Source: a virus. From it: 36,613 nucleotides of DNA. Location of the stretch: positions 1-36,613 of the IMG/VR virus record IMGVR_UViG_3300031707_000080; one strand, 5' to 3'. Positions within the stretch are counted from its first letter, which is position 1. Every line of letters begins with the position of its first letter. This document shows, piece by piece, positions 28,823-36,613 of the stretch. A program made the position numbers and the translations under genes. The notes under the pieces are model-generated. The model was given only the letters and a program-made list of their open reading frames with translations, did no database searches and had not been told where the DNA came from.

Positions 28823-30469
28823 ATGGCCGACGGTATTCTGGCAGCAGGGGAAACTCTCTACCCCGATCTTGACGGCATCGACCTGCAGGTCACTTGCGGC
28901 TGCGAGCGGTTCCGCCACCTGGACATGATGGAGTCGTATTTCCGCTGCACGCAATACGACGCTCGGCGCTACACCTGGGACGGCAACCGGCGCGGGTACG
29001 ACGGCGAGTCAGACATCGCTCCTGGCTGGTACGTCCCACTGAAGCTGCGACGTCCGTCCGCTCGCTACGATCTCCCGAGGCTGATCGTCGGGCGTCTGAC
29101 CGCGATGGTGTTCGGCGCTGAGCGGTTTCCGCAGCTGGTGGTAGAGGGCGACGAGGACGCCCAAGACTATGTGCGCGAACTGGCGCGCGAAGCTCGGCTG
29201 AACATCAAGTTGCAGGAGATGCGCGACAAGGGCGGCGCACAGGGCACCGGCGTCCTGTCGTTTGGGTTTGTCGATGGCAAGCCCCGGGTGAACGTCCACA
29301 ACGCCAAGCACGTCACGGTGCTCCGCTGGGCCGATCGCTACCTGTTCCGACCGGCTGCGGTGCTGGAGTGCTACGCATACAAGCGGCTGGTCTACGATCG
29401 CGCAACCGGGCGCACGCGCGAGGTCGTGGTCTACTTCGCTCGCTACTGGGATGAGAAAGAGGAAGTCGTATGGGATCCGATCTCGGAGGAGTCCGCTCGG
29501 CGTCCTGGCTTCTGGCCGTCGCTCCCCAAGGCCAGGGCTGAGCACGGACTCGGGTTTTGCCCGGTCTACTGGACCCAAAACCTGCCTGATTCGGATGGCA
29601 TGGACGGCGACTCCGACTTCCAAGGCCAGACCGATCGCGCTGACGAGATGAATGTCCTGCTTTCGGCCACCGGCAAAGGGACAATCGCCAACGTCGATCC
29701 GACCCTGGTGATCAAAGACGACCCGGTGATGAATGGCGGCACGGTGCGTAAGGGCTCCGACAACGCCATCTATTCGAAGGGCGGCGCTGAGTACCTGGAG
29801 CTACGCGGCGACTCGCTCAAGGCGGCGCTGGCGCTCCTGGCCGAGCACAAGGCGCAGGCGCTGGACACTGCCAGCGTGGTGCTCGGTGACCCGAGCATGG
29901 CGGGCAAGGCGGCGTCGGCGGCTGCGCTGCGCGTGCTCTACCTGCCGATGATCAACCAGGCCGACAAGCTGCGCGAGCAGTACGGTCAGACGGTGTGCAT
30001 CCTGATGCGCGACATGCTGCGCGCTGCGAAGCAAGTCGGCGCTCGGGCTGGCGGCGAGATCGTCGTCACCTCCGACGGGCAACGGATGCAGCGCTTCCCG
30101 GCGGTCACGCTCGATCCCCGAGTCGAGGACGACGTCATGGTGGCGCGCACTCCGGGCACCCGCGATTCGGTCACGATAAACTGGCCACCCTACTTCCCGA
30201 ATAGCTGGGCCGATACCAAGAGCGCGGTGGATGCTCTGGTCGCCGCATCGGGTTCCAAGTCGATCATCAGCCGTCGCACGGCGGTGGAAAACGTCGCTCC
30301 GCTGTTCGGCATTGCCGATGTCAACGAGGAACTGGAAGCGATGGACCAGGACAAGGCCACCGATGTCGCTTTCGCTCAGCAGGCGCTCGCGCTGGCGGGC
30401 GACGAGGGCGGCGGCGCGGGGAACGGTTCCGGCTTCACCGGAGAACGGCAGAACGACGGCGAGGATTAG
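28823..30469 (+). CDS. portal protein
   Basis: A 548-residue portal of the SPP1-gp6-like type, located directly after TerL and before a Mu-F-like head protein. The N-terminal part has RLIVGRLTAMVFGAERFP and QEMRDKGGAQGTGVLSFGFV; the middle has GFCPVYWTQNLPD and the crown/stem helices around DFQGQTDRADEMNVLLSATGKG, KAQALDTASVVLGDPSMAGKAASAAALRVLYLPM; the C-terminal end is flexible and Gly-rich. The dodecameric portal forms the channel for DNA packaging and ejection. GGAGG (28812 region) precedes ATG 28823. It is followed three bases later by the head protein start. Family call from overall pattern and gene order. Confidence 0.85.
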   Translation: MADGILAAGETLYPDLDGIDLQVTCGCERFRHLDMMESYFRCTQYDARRYTWDGNRRGYDGESDIAPGWYVPLKLRRPSARYDLPRLIVGRLTAMVFGAERFPQLVVEGDEDAQDYVRELAREARLNIKLQEMRDKGGAQGTGVLSFGFVDGKPRVNVHNAKHVTVLRWADRYLFRPAAVLECYAYKRLVYDRATGRTREVVVYFARYWDEKEEVVWDPISEESARRPGFWPSLPKARAEHGLGFCPVYWTQNLPDSDGMDGDSDFQGQTDRADEMNVLLSATGKGTIANVDPTLVIKDDPVMNGGTVRKGSDNAIYSKGGAEYLELRGDSLKAALALLAEHKAQALDTASVVLGDPSMAGKAASAAALRVLYLPMINQADKLREQYGQTVCILMRDMLRAAKQVGARAGGEIVVTSDGQRMQRFPAVTLDPRVEDDVMVARTPGTRDSVTINWPPYFPNSWADTKSAVDALVAASGSKSIISRRTAVENVAPLFGIADVNEELEAMDQDKATDVAFAQQALALAGDEGGGAGNGSGFTGERQNDGED

Positions 30470-30472
30470 CCG

Positions 30473-33400
30473 GTGGCAAGTCCTGACGACGCGCTGATGA
30501 CGTCAATCGGGCGCGCTCAGCGCCTAATGGATGCAGGGGCCGACGGCGCTGGCTTGCTCAAGATGCTCCAGGGCGCTGACCTGGACCTGAAGAAGCGGCT
30601 CAGTACGGTCGCGATCTCGCATGGGCTCGCTTCCACGTTCTCGGGCGCTCAGGCGCAGGCGTACATGCTGCAGGCGGCGGTCGTCACCGAGTACGTCAAG
30701 GGGCGCGTGGCGGGGCTCACGCACGCTTCTGCGTCAATGGGATACCAGCAGTCGGCGGTGGCGGCTGGCGCGCTCCTGAACCAGCTGAACGTCGCGTTCA
30801 CCGGCGTCACGATCCCGCTCCGGCTGCGAGAGGCGGGGCAGATCGGCGGCGTGGTCGCTGCGGGGTTCCAGCCCTTGCTGGCTCAGCACGCGACGTCCGT
30901 CGACCGCTACGGGCACGCCATGATCGGTGAGTTCCGCCAAATCATGATGCGGGGAATGGTCGCGGGAGCCACCAACGGGCAGCTTGTGGACGCCCTGGTG
31001 GGCCACGGCGGTCCCAAGGGGCCAGCGGTCAGCCTGGCGGCTCGGGTCGATCCTGCGACCGGCAAAGTGGTTCGACTGCGCGAGCAGGACATTCCCGAGG
31101 GACTGTTCGTGCGCAAGCGCTACTGGGCTCAGCGCATCGTGCGCACCGAGACCGCTCACGCGCAGAACGAGGGCGCGCTCCAGGCGATGCACGAGCAGGC
31201 CAAGGAGTTTCCCGACATGGGAAAGAAGATCCTGGCGGTTCTTGACAACCGGACGGCCCCCGACTCGCTCTATGTGCATGGTCAGGTTCGCGGGCTCAAC
31301 GATCTGTTTCAGGACGGCGCGGGTCGGCAGTACCTCCGTCCACCTGGTCGCCCAAACGACCGAGAGACGATCGTGCCCTGGCGGCTGGCGTGGGCTGAAA
31401 CTCCCTACTCGGCTCCGGTGCCACCCGAAGAAGTTGCGCAGGCTCAGATGGCGCATCAACCGGCTGGCCAGGCTCGGCGGCTAATGGTCGAGCAGCTGAC
31501 CGAGCAGGCGGCGGCGGAACACGAGGTCGCGGCTCCGGCGTGGCATGGGCTCCAGCGGGTGCAAGCCCTGGTCCAGACGAAGCGCTCCGAGATCGCGGTC
31601 CAGGAACAGCAGGAGGCGACGGCGGCTCTGGCTGCGAAAGCGGAAGCGGCTGCCAAGGTCAAGGCGCTCAAGGACAAGCTGAAGGCGCAGATCGCGGCTG
31701 CCAAGGCGCAGGCGGCGGCTGATGCGCAGGCGGCTGCCACGGCGGCTGCGAAGCTCCAGGCGGAAGCCGAAGCGACTGCGGCGGTGAAGGCCGCTGAAGT
31801 CAAGGCCAAGATGGACGCCAAGGCGGCTGCGGCGCTGGCGGGCACTCCGGCTGGCAAGGAGGCGGCGCACGGTGTGCAGCTGGCGGCTGCGGTGGAGAAC
31901 CTGAAGGCGCACCCGGCTGGCATTGAGAAGGCTCTTGCCTCGATGCTGAAAACGAATCCGAAGTGGTTCGCGCTCCTGTACGACAAGTACGTCAAGGGGT
32001 GGGGCGGGCTGTCTCCGAAGTTCATGGACAACGCCAGCACAGGCTCGGTGGCGTCGCTCGCGAAGAAGCTCGGCGCGGTGGTCCCGCCCAAGCAGAAGAA
32101 GGTCGCTCCGATGGCTCCTGGTGCCATCCCGACGCACACGAAGAAGGGCATCCCATTCATCAGCGAGATGCCGACTGCCGAGGACGTGCTGAAGAAGTAC
32201 GACCTGAAGCTGGTCGGCAACTACCTCGATATCCACGACAAGACGACCGGCGGGAAGCTCGGCTACCTCATGGTCGAGGGCAGCGGCTACTCGGTTTCTC
32301 CACCGCTGACGACCGGGATGCAGACCAAGACGTTTATCGGTCGCTCGGCGTTGCCGGAGGCGATTCAGTACGGGCTCGCGGTGTCCAAGAAGATCCAGGC
32401 CGACAAGGCGGCTCCGGCTCCGGTCGCGAAGGCGGTTCCGGTTCCGGCTCGGGCGGCGGCTCCGGCGTCAAAGTACAAGGCGTGGAAGCGCAAAGCGATC
32501 ACTGAAGATCCGGCTGACGAGTTGGAGAAGCGCTGGAACACGCGACGCGCTGGTGTTGGTGTCGCCGCTGATGGCGATCAGGTCGATGGTCAGTCGATCA
32601 CCGTGCAGCAGGAAACGGACATGGACGGTCGGGTGATGCTGGTCGCTCGATTCAAGATCACGGAGCGGGCTCGCGCTGGCGCGCTGAAAAAGATTGCAGC
32701 CGCGACCAACCCTGTCGATGAGGGCGGCGTGTCGAAGTGGGTAGCCGGGAGCCGCTACGGCGGGGTGGCGTATGAGAAGCTGGACCCGGCGCTGTCGGAA
32801 ATCCGTCGCGTGCCGGTTGCTCCGGGCGAGGAAGCGACTCTGGTTCCTGCGGTCGAGTCAATCAAGAGATTGCGGTCGAAGGATTCCAGCGTGATGCTAT
32901 TGACCGGCGAGAGGTCAGAATCCGACGGGTCGCTCGGTGCTGTTCACAACGCGGTGGAGATTCGCGTTCCGATGCCGACGTCGGGAAAGAAGTTCGACGC
33001 CATCGCAGCTGCGGCGATGGAAACTCTCGGGGTCGACATCAGCAAGCTGCCTGACAAGCGTGCGCAGCAGGCGTCGCTGCAGGCGTCGCTGATTCGCAAA
33101 TACGGGTTCGGGCCACGTCAGTCGGACCTGACAAACGTGCTCGACAGTCGTGGTGTCAGTACTCGGCAGATGCAGGATGAGATCGAGATAATCTACAAGC
33201 GAACGCTCGGTGGCCTACCGGACGATGAGCGGAAGATGATGGAGAGCACCGCAGCCGACGCCAAGCTGGTCGAGGTTGCTCCTGGTCACGTTGCGCTGTT
33301 CTCTCAGTCGCTGGCCGACAAGGCCGTTGCGAACGGTCGCATCGTCTACCACTCGTTTTCTAAGGGCACCGAGTTTGTCATGCAGCAGGTATTTGCTCGC

Positions 33401-33865
33401 AACGGTGGCGTGGCCAGCGGCTCATCGCTCCTGTCGTCGCGTGAACGCTACCAGCGGGGCGTGTTCATAGACGGCTGTTCGACCCCGAGAGATTTCGCCA
33501 CGGGTGGCGCTGACTCGGTGTTTACGCGGCTGTCGAATGTCGCGAAGGTGGACGATCAACTGACTCAGAACTCCATGATAATCGATCCCAGTGAGCTTGG
33601 CAGGCTCGACCGCTATGCCTTCAACGAGGACAAATATGGACGTGTTCTGGCTGGCGAGCGGCGCATGGAATCGGAGGTTCTGAGCGCGACCGGGCGGGAC
33701 GGATCTGACAACGAAACGATGTTCCGGCACTCGATCTCGATGCAGTCGGTGCGTCGGGTAAAGATAGCCAAGCGCGACGTGCGGGAAGGTGTTATTCTGT
33801 CGTTGCGTGAGCAGGGTGTAAGCGAGATGAACGGCATCCCGCTGGACGAGTTTTTCGGAAGCTGA
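30473..33865 (+). CDS. Mu F-like head morphogenesis protein with a large Ala-rich linker and ADP-ribosyltransferase-like C-terminal domain
   Basis: A 1130-residue multidomain minor head protein from GTG 30473. Residues about 1-310 hold the Mu-F-like head domain (YWAQRIVRTETAHAQNEGAL, ILAVLDNRTAPDSLYVHGQ, YLRPPGRPNDR). Residues about 330-480 are an Ala/Lys/Glu-rich coiled coil, and 600-750 are a linker with beta-rich parts. The C-terminal domain (about 920-1080) has VYHSFSKGTEF, a GGVASGSSLLSSRERYQRG loop and FATGGADSVFTR, a pattern found in phage head proteins that I associate with ADP-ribosyltransferase-like domains. It may be injected with DNA. The C-terminal call is uncertain. Translation begins three bases after the portal stop. 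Confidence 0.75.
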   Translation: MASPDDALMTSIGRAQRLMDAGADGAGLLKMLQGADLDLKKRLSTVAISHGLASTFSGAQAQAYMLQAAVVTEYVKGRVAGLTHASASMGYQQSAVAAGALLNQLNVAFTGVTIPLRLREAGQIGGVVAAGFQPLLAQHATSVDRYGHAMIGEFRQIMMRGMVAGATNGQLVDALVGHGGPKGPAVSLAARVDPATGKVVRLREQDIPEGLFVRKRYWAQRIVRTETAHAQNEGALQAMHEQAKEFPDMGKKILAVLDNRTAPDSLYVHGQVRGLNDLFQDGAGRQYLRPPGRPNDRETIVPWRLAWAETPYSAPVPPEEVAQAQMAHQPAGQARRLMVEQLTEQAAAEHEVAAPAWHGLQRVQALVQTKRSEIAVQEQQEATAALAAKAEAAAKVKALKDKLKAQIAAAKAQAAADAQAAATAAAKLQAEAEATAAVKAAEVKAKMDAKAAAALAGTPAGKEAAHGVQLAAAVENLKAHPAGIEKALASMLKTNPKWFALLYDKYVKGWGGLSPKFMDNASTGSVASLAKKLGAVVPPKQKKVAPMAPGAIPTHTKKGIPFISEMPTAEDVLKKYDLKLVGNYLDIHDKTTGGKLGYLMVEGSGYSVSPPLTTGMQTKTFIGRSALPEAIQYGLAVSKKIQADKAAPAPVAKAVPVPARAAAPASKYKAWKRKAITEDPADELEKRWNTRRAGVGVAADGDQVDGQSITVQQETDMDGRVMLVARFKITERARAGALKKIAAATNPVDEGGVSKWVAGSRYGGVAYEKLDPALSEIRRVPVAPGEEATLVPAVESIKRLRSKDSSVMLLTGERSESDGSLGAVHNAVEIRVPMPTSGKKFDAIAAAAMETLGVDISKLPDKRAQQASLQASLIRKYGFGPRQSDLTNVLDSRGVSTRQMQDEIEIIYKRTLGGLPDDERKMMESTAADAKLVEVAPGHVALFSQSLADKAVANGRIVYHSFSKGTEFVMQQVFARNGGVASGSSLLSSRERYQRGVFIDGCSTPRDFATGGADSVFTRLSNVAKVDDQLTQNSMIIDPSELGRLDRYAFNEDKYGRVLAGERRMESEVLSATGRDGSDNETMFRHSISMQSVRRVKIAKRDVREGVILSLREQGVSEMNGIPLDEFFGS

Positions 33866-33867
33866 TC

Positions 33868-34188
33868 ATGGAACCGAATTGGCCAGAGGCGGCATTGATT
33901 GAGCAGGGCGATGGCCTGGTGGCTCTTGCTCCGCGCATGGCGCGGGTGGACCACACGTTTGTGGTGTTCTGGTTTGAGGCGCAGCACGAGCGGGGCGTGG
34001 TGTGCCAAGAGTTGAACGACTCTCAGGCTCCGGCGCTCATCACGTTCACTGGCCAGAATGGTCGGCTATGGCGGTTCCGGCAGCTGACGGTCGATCTCTG
34101 GAATGAAAAGGTCGCGGCGCAGACCATCGGCAAGGTTCGCTTCAAGACCGAAGCGCAGATGATGGAGTCGCTGAACCGAGAGTGGTAG
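33868..34188 (+). CDS. hypothetical protein after the head protein
   Basis: A 106-residue protein, starting two bases after the previous stop. It is mixed alpha/beta with segments THFVVFWFEAQHERG-like (VDHTFVVFWFEA), FTGQNGRLWRFRQL and a C-terminal helix (TEAQMMESLNREW). No family recognised. It lies between the ART-like head protein and the macro-domain gene, and module H follows directly. Confidence 0.55.
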   Translation: MEPNWPEAALIEQGDGLVALAPRMARVDHTFVVFWFEAQHERGVVCQELNDSQAPALITFTGQNGRLWRFRQLTVDLWNEKVAAQTIGKVRFKTEAQMMESLNREW

Positions 34189-34203
34189 CGGGCCGTCCGT
34201 TAC

Positions 34204-34236
34204 TAACGGTTTGGCGGTCCAGTCGGACCAGTAAGG
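34204..34236 (+). promoter_or_regulatory. hairpin-RBS module H (for the macro-domain gene)
   Basis: -10-like TAACGG (34204-34209), then six bases later perfect stem GGTCC/GGACC (34216-34220 with 34225-34229, loop AGTC), directly followed by AGTAAGG (34230-34236), seven bases before ATG 34244. No good -35 at the expected distance, so the promoter part is weaker than in modules A-D, F and G. Confidence 0.5.
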
Positions 34237-34243
34237 CGGAAAC

Positions 34244-34780
34244 ATGGAACTGAGAACACCGTTCGTAACGCGGGCTGGCTCACTGATTCCGGTGGTCGGC
34301 AATCTCTGGGATTACCACGATGCGGGCTGGCGGGTGGTCGTCACCACAAACATCGGGTGGCACCCGGCCACGCTGGCGAACAACATGGGGGCGGGCTCGG
34401 TGGCGGCTGCGGCTCGTACTTGGCCTGACCTGCAGACCTGGTATGGGGCGCTCTGCAAGAAGCACGGCAACGCGCTCGGCGTGGTTCAGTATCGCTCGCG
34501 GCGGCTGATGTTCCTGCCTGTCAAACCGTTGCTGTCGGTTTCGGATCCCGAGCGCTCCTGGGATCAGGAAGCCAGCATGCCGCTGATCGATCGCGGACTC
34601 CACGATCTGAGCCGGATCGCTCTGAGCGAGGTCGGGCCGCGCATCGCTCTGGCGTTCCCTGGATGCGGCAACGGCGGGCTGAGCAGGCGAGCGGTGCTAC
34701 CGCTGATGCAGCGCTGGCTCAGTCCCGCTGCGCGGGCTGGGGTGGTGCAGGTTGTAGAGTTTGATCTGAGTTCGTTCTGA
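34244..34780 (+). CDS. macro-domain-like protein (ADP-ribose binding/removal)
   Basis: A 178-residue protein with the layout of a macro domain: an N-terminal strand (RVVVTTNIGWHPATL), the Gly-rich loop ANNMGAGSVAAAARTWPDL near residue 46, and the second phosphate-binding loop AFPGCGNGGLS (about 137-147). Macro domains bind or hydrolyse ADP-ribose on proteins, DNA or RNA. The nearby head protein has a possible ADP-ribosyltransferase-like domain, so this could act as its antagonist or counter host ADP-ribosylation defences. ATG 34244 is fixed by AGTAAGG seven bases upstream in module H. The macro-fold call is from motif pattern only. Confidence 0.6.
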   Translation: MELRTPFVTRAGSLIPVVGNLWDYHDAGWRVVVTTNIGWHPATLANNMGAGSVAAAARTWPDLQTWYGALCKKHGNALGVVQYRSRRLMFLPVKPLLSVSDPERSWDQEASMPLIDRGLHDLSRIALSEVGPRIALAFPGCGNGGLSRRAVLPLMQRWLSPAARAGVVQVVEFDLSSF

Positions 34781-34841
34781 GGTAGCTTTGCCTGCGTGGG
34801 GCGCGTGCCACCTACCCCCCGGAGTCGCGCGTCCTGCCGAC

Positions 34842-34881
34842 CCGCCCCACCCGTTGCGTTATGAGCATCGGCGTGGGGCGG
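34842..34881 (+). promoter_or_regulatory. inverted repeat upstream of gene 34918
   Basis: CCGCCCCAC (34842-34850) and GTGGGGCGG (34873-34881) form a perfect nine-base inverted repeat with a 22-base centre, ending directly before the -35-like TTCACT (34882-34887). It could be an operator or a terminator stem without U-tract for the preceding gene. Confidence 0.45.
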
Positions 34882-34917
34882 TTCACTTTCCGCGCTCGGC
34901 GTGGCATGCTCCGGCGC
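34882..34917 (+). promoter_or_regulatory. putative leaderless promoter before gene 34918
   Basis: TTCACT (34882-34887), 17-base spacer, CATGCT (34905-34910) in the context GTGGCATGCT, ending seven bases before ATG 34918. Transcription would start at or next to the start codon. No ribosome site. Confidence 0.5.
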
Positions 34918-35289
34918 ATGGACAAACCCAGCGATGTCGTGTTCAGGCCGTTCTCACTTCCCGGCGACGAGGCAAAGGTGCTCGCGGACTGGAAGCGGGA
35001 ACACCCCGAAGAGGCTGCGGAGGTCGCTCGGTTTCCCGGCGACCAGACAGAGTCTGAGCGCGCGGCTCGGATGTACGAACACGCAATGGGCGAACGCGCC
35101 GAGTTGATGCAGCGCCAAGGGTGGCCGCAATCGGGCTGGTCGGACGACTCCAGCCAGCCGCAAAGCTCGGCGGGCGTGGCGCGCGACGCTGACCTGGCGG
35201 AACAGCGGCGGTCGCTGCGCGGCGGGCTGAGCGACGCTCCTGGCGATGCGCGGGCGACCGACGACAACCGAAAGCCGTTCAAGCTGTAG
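34918..35289 (+). CDS. hypothetical acidic, probably disordered protein
   Basis: A 123-residue protein beginning MDKPSDVVFRPFSLPGDE, with a helical acidic/basic central part (LADWKREHPEEAAEVARF, SERAARMYEHAM) and a C-terminal 50 residues rich in Ser, Asp, Gln and Arg that look flexible. No family recognised; a scaffold or head-accessory role would suit its position but cannot be shown. ATG 34918 is chosen from the leaderless promoter pattern; ATG 34861 is in frame but lies in the inverted-repeat centre. Confidence 0.55.
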   Translation: MDKPSDVVFRPFSLPGDEAKVLADWKREHPEEAAEVARFPGDQTESERAARMYEHAMGERAELMQRQGWPQSGWSDDSSQPQSSAGVARDADLAEQRRSLRGGLSDAPGDARATDDNRKPFKL

Positions 35290-35322
35290 ACGTGCGGCGC
35301 GCGTCGTGGCATAACGTCGGGC
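35287..35322 (+). promoter_or_regulatory. putative leaderless promoter before gene 35323
   Basis: TAGACG (35287-35292), 17-base spacer, CATAAC (35310-35315) in the context GTGGCATAAC, ending seven bases before ATG 35323. Same spacing and GTGGCAT context as before 34918. No ribosome site is visible. Confidence 0.5.
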
Positions 35323-35577
35323 ATGGCAAATTTCCCATTCCCCCGGTCGTCTGATTCGGCAAGTGGTCCCGATCTCGGCTCCGAGCAGGATCCCGAGTTC
35401 ACTCAGGACGGCGCACCTGGTGGCCGGTCGCTTGGCGACGATCTGCCGAGCGTGGCGGTTCCCGGTGGCCAGCCGTTCATCCTGACGGGGTATTCCCCTC
35501 AGTCGGACCAGGACTCGCTCCCGGCTCCCGGCTCTACCGACGGCAACGGCAAGGCTCCCGAAGGCAACCGGCGCTGA
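35323..35577 (+). CDS. small, probably disordered protein
   Basis: An 84-residue protein rich in Gly, Pro, Ser, Asp and Gln, with no likely fold except around SVAVPGGQPFILTGYSP. No family recognised. Its location between structural genes suggests a virion-associated or scaffold-type peptide. The start is inferred from the leaderless promoter pattern upstream. Confidence 0.5.
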   Translation: MANFPFPRSSDSASGPDLGSEQDPEFTQDGAPGGRSLGDDLPSVAVPGGQPFILTGYSPQSDQDSLPAPGSTDGNGKAPEGNRR

Positions 35578-35609
35578 TCCTTTGGTTCGGTTTGCCTGGA
35601 GGTCGATGA

Positions 35610-36338
35610 ATGGGCGCTCAGCAAGTTGAGTTGACGGGTCAGATCACGGTCGGCGGCTCGGCTTGCGCTGACTCCTGCGTCGGCGGCTCGCTCAAGCAGC
35701 AGTCGCTTTCGCTGCGTTGCTCTGGCCAGTGGTATCCGGCGGTGGTGTCCACCGATGTCCCGGTGCAGATTCAGACGGCTGGCGCGGTCGGCGCGGCCTG
35801 GGTCGAAGCTCCCACGACTGACGCGCTCGACAAGATCGAGCTTCTGATGCTGCGCGGCAACGCTCCGATGCGCGTGCGCGTCGGCGCTGCGGTGGCTCGG
35901 TTGCTGAGCACGGCGGTCGTGTTCCCTGTCACGTTCGTTGCTGAGACCCTGATCTTCATGGTGGACGGCGGCGCGGCAATCACATGCACGTTCACCGCTG
36001 GGGTCAAGACGGCGCAGCAAATCGTCAACGCGCTCAATGCTGCGGCTGCGCTAGCTGGCGGGCTCGCGGTGCTGCCGTGGAGCGTCGACACGAGTGGTCA
36101 GATCGCCCTCTCGGGCGTGGCAACCGGCGTGCAGGGCGCGGTCGCGGTGACCGGCGGAACAGCCCAAGCGATGCTCGGGTTCGCTGTCACGAGCACCGCT
36201 GTCGGCGCTGGAGCCGATACCGACTTCGTCGGGCTCTACCTGGTCGAGTATGGTCGTGGCTCAATCCTGGCTCCGTCCCGGGTCCAGGTGAGCGGCATCG
36301 GCCAGCTGGAAGTGTTCGCGGCAGGCACTACCGCCTGA
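35610..36338 (+). CDS. putative virion structural protein
   Basis: A 242-residue, beta-rich protein with no charged linker, ending in VSGIGQLEVFAAGTTA. Many strands of alternating hydrophobic and small residues (FVAETLIFMVDGGAAITCTFTAG, AVTSTAVGAGADTDFVGLYLVE) and two cysteines near the start (ACADSC). The pattern fits tail, fibre or decoration proteins of phages. GGAGG (35598-35602) lies seven bases before ATG 35610. An overlapping out-of-frame ATG at 35606 gives only eight codons. The specific role is unknown. Confidence 0.6.
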   Translation: MGAQQVELTGQITVGGSACADSCVGGSLKQQSLSLRCSGQWYPAVVSTDVPVQIQTAGAVGAAWVEAPTTDALDKIELLMLRGNAPMRVRVGAAVARLLSTAVVFPVTFVAETLIFMVDGGAAITCTFTAGVKTAQQIVNALNAAAALAGGLAVLPWSVDTSGQIALSGVATGVQGAVAVTGGTAQAMLGFAVTSTAVGAGADTDFVGLYLVEYGRGSILAPSRVQVSGIGQLEVFAAGTTA

Positions 36339-36345
36339 CCGCACG

Positions 36346-36362
36346 GCGCGGGTGTTCCGCGC
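36346..36362 (+). terminator. GC hairpin after gene 35610
   Basis: GCGCGG (36346-36351) pairs perfectly with CCGCGC (36357-36362), loop GTGTT, followed by TTTAT. It begins seven bases after the stop. A weak intrinsic terminator or spacer stem before the next structural gene. Confidence 0.5.
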
Positions 36363-36387
36363 TTTATCTGACAAAGGAAACAACGCG

Positions 36388-36613
36388 ATGTCTCGATCAC
36401 TCCGCACCGTTCTCAACGAGTCCAATCCCAACAAGATATCGGACGCCATGAAGGCGGTGCGCGTCGGTGACGCGCTCGCGGTCCTGCCGCGTCGCATCGC
36501 GGCTGCGGTCGTGGCGCACGTCCTGGTGCTGCCGGAGGACGCCAAGGCGGCGGTCATTCTGCAATGCCTGGTCACGGCGGGCGGCGTCACGGGCCGCTTC
36601 ACGGCGGTGTCGG
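36388..36613 (+). CDS. N-terminal part of a phage structural protein (3' truncated)
   Basis: 75 residues are visible from ATG 36388 (after AAAGGA), and the frame runs to the window edge. The start MSRSLRTVLNESNPNKISDAMKAV and the stretch LVLPEDAKAAVILQCL with AGGVTGRF resemble a family of phage structural proteins found near tail or head genes; the resemblance is from memory. The gene continues beyond the window. Confidence 0.6.
   Translation, partial: MSRSLRTVLNESNPNKISDAMKAVRVGDALAVLPRRIAAAVVAHVLVLPEDAKAAVILQCLVTAGGVTGRFTAVS

Noticed and set aside
31456-32236. Minus-strand frames of about 250 codons opposite the head protein
   Set aside because: They lie opposite the Ala/Lys-rich coiled coil, where repetitive codons keep all frames open. 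Their Ala/Ser- or Arg/Leu-rich translations have no domain.
1-36613. Transfer RNA or ribosomal RNA genes
   Set aside because: I looked for cloverleaf-like segments with the T-arm GTTCGA core and found none convincing. A tRNAscan run would be the decisive check.
1-36613. Insertion sequences, integrase or attachment sites
   Set aside because: No transposase, integrase or long terminal repeats are visible. The only strong repeats are the promoter modules and the short linker repeats.

Overview
The window reads as part of the genome of a GC-rich tailed double-stranded DNA bacteriophage (or a closely related prophage). Every gene I can support lies on the plus strand, and stops and starts commonly overlap as ATGA, GTGA or TGATG. 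The hallmark virion genes are present: large terminase, portal, Mu-F-like head morphogenesis protein and structural proteins. A lipoprotein with a Gram-negative style lipobox near the left edge suggests a diderm host with a high-GC genome. Host identity cannot be fixed from the sequence.

Layout. 1-519: end of a small membrane/lipoprotein/basic peptide cluster, possibly lysis-related. 516-5201: two tandem ParB/Srx-like genes followed by a tightly coupled four-gene DNA base hypermodification cassette (TET/JBP-type dioxygenase, P-loop base kinase, PLP fold-type II enzyme, amino acid:DNA transferase), closed by a strong intrinsic terminator. 5302-11642: small genes, a helix-turn-helix protein and a MoxR ATPase/VWA pair, most under their own promoter modules. 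11682-17020: recombination and replication block (Cas4/RecB-like nuclease, Sak4-like RecA ATPase, SSB-like protein with a DDDIPF tail, replication protein, RuvC-like resolvase). 17112-24036: accessory run of small proteins, many with zinc ribbons, plus a DUF968-like nuclease, a possible small terminase and a zinc-ribbon/MazG fusion. 24376-26863: SpeD-like decarboxylase, a ParB domain fused to a methyltransferase of the phosphorothioation-associated family, and a PAPS-reductase-like sulfur enzyme. 26853-36613: packaging and head genes (TerL, portal, head protein with a possible ADP-ribosyltransferase-like end, macro-domain protein, structural proteins).

How the genes may work together. The left cassette encodes, in order, the steps expected for building a hypermodified base directly on DNA: hydroxylate the 5-methyl group, phosphorylate the hydroxymethyl group, attach an amino acid or amine, then remodel the adduct with PLP chemistry. 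No thymidylate-synthase-like hydroxymethylase is visible here, which fits hydroxylation on polymerised DNA rather than at the nucleotide level. The SpeD-like protein could supply an amine donor, and the ParB-methyltransferase/PAPS-reductase pair may be a second, sulfur-related DNA modification arm. These links are inferences.

The most distinctive non-coding feature is a repeated regulatory module: a sigma70-like promoter (TTGYGN, 17-base spacer, TAGNNT or similar), then a short hairpin 6-7 bases after the -10 so that it should form the very 5' end of the mRNA, then a TAAGGAG ribosome site directly against the hairpin. Stem sequences vary between copies while pairing is kept. A second promoter class, with the -10 placed so that the start codon would be at or beside +1 (leaderless), precedes three late genes.
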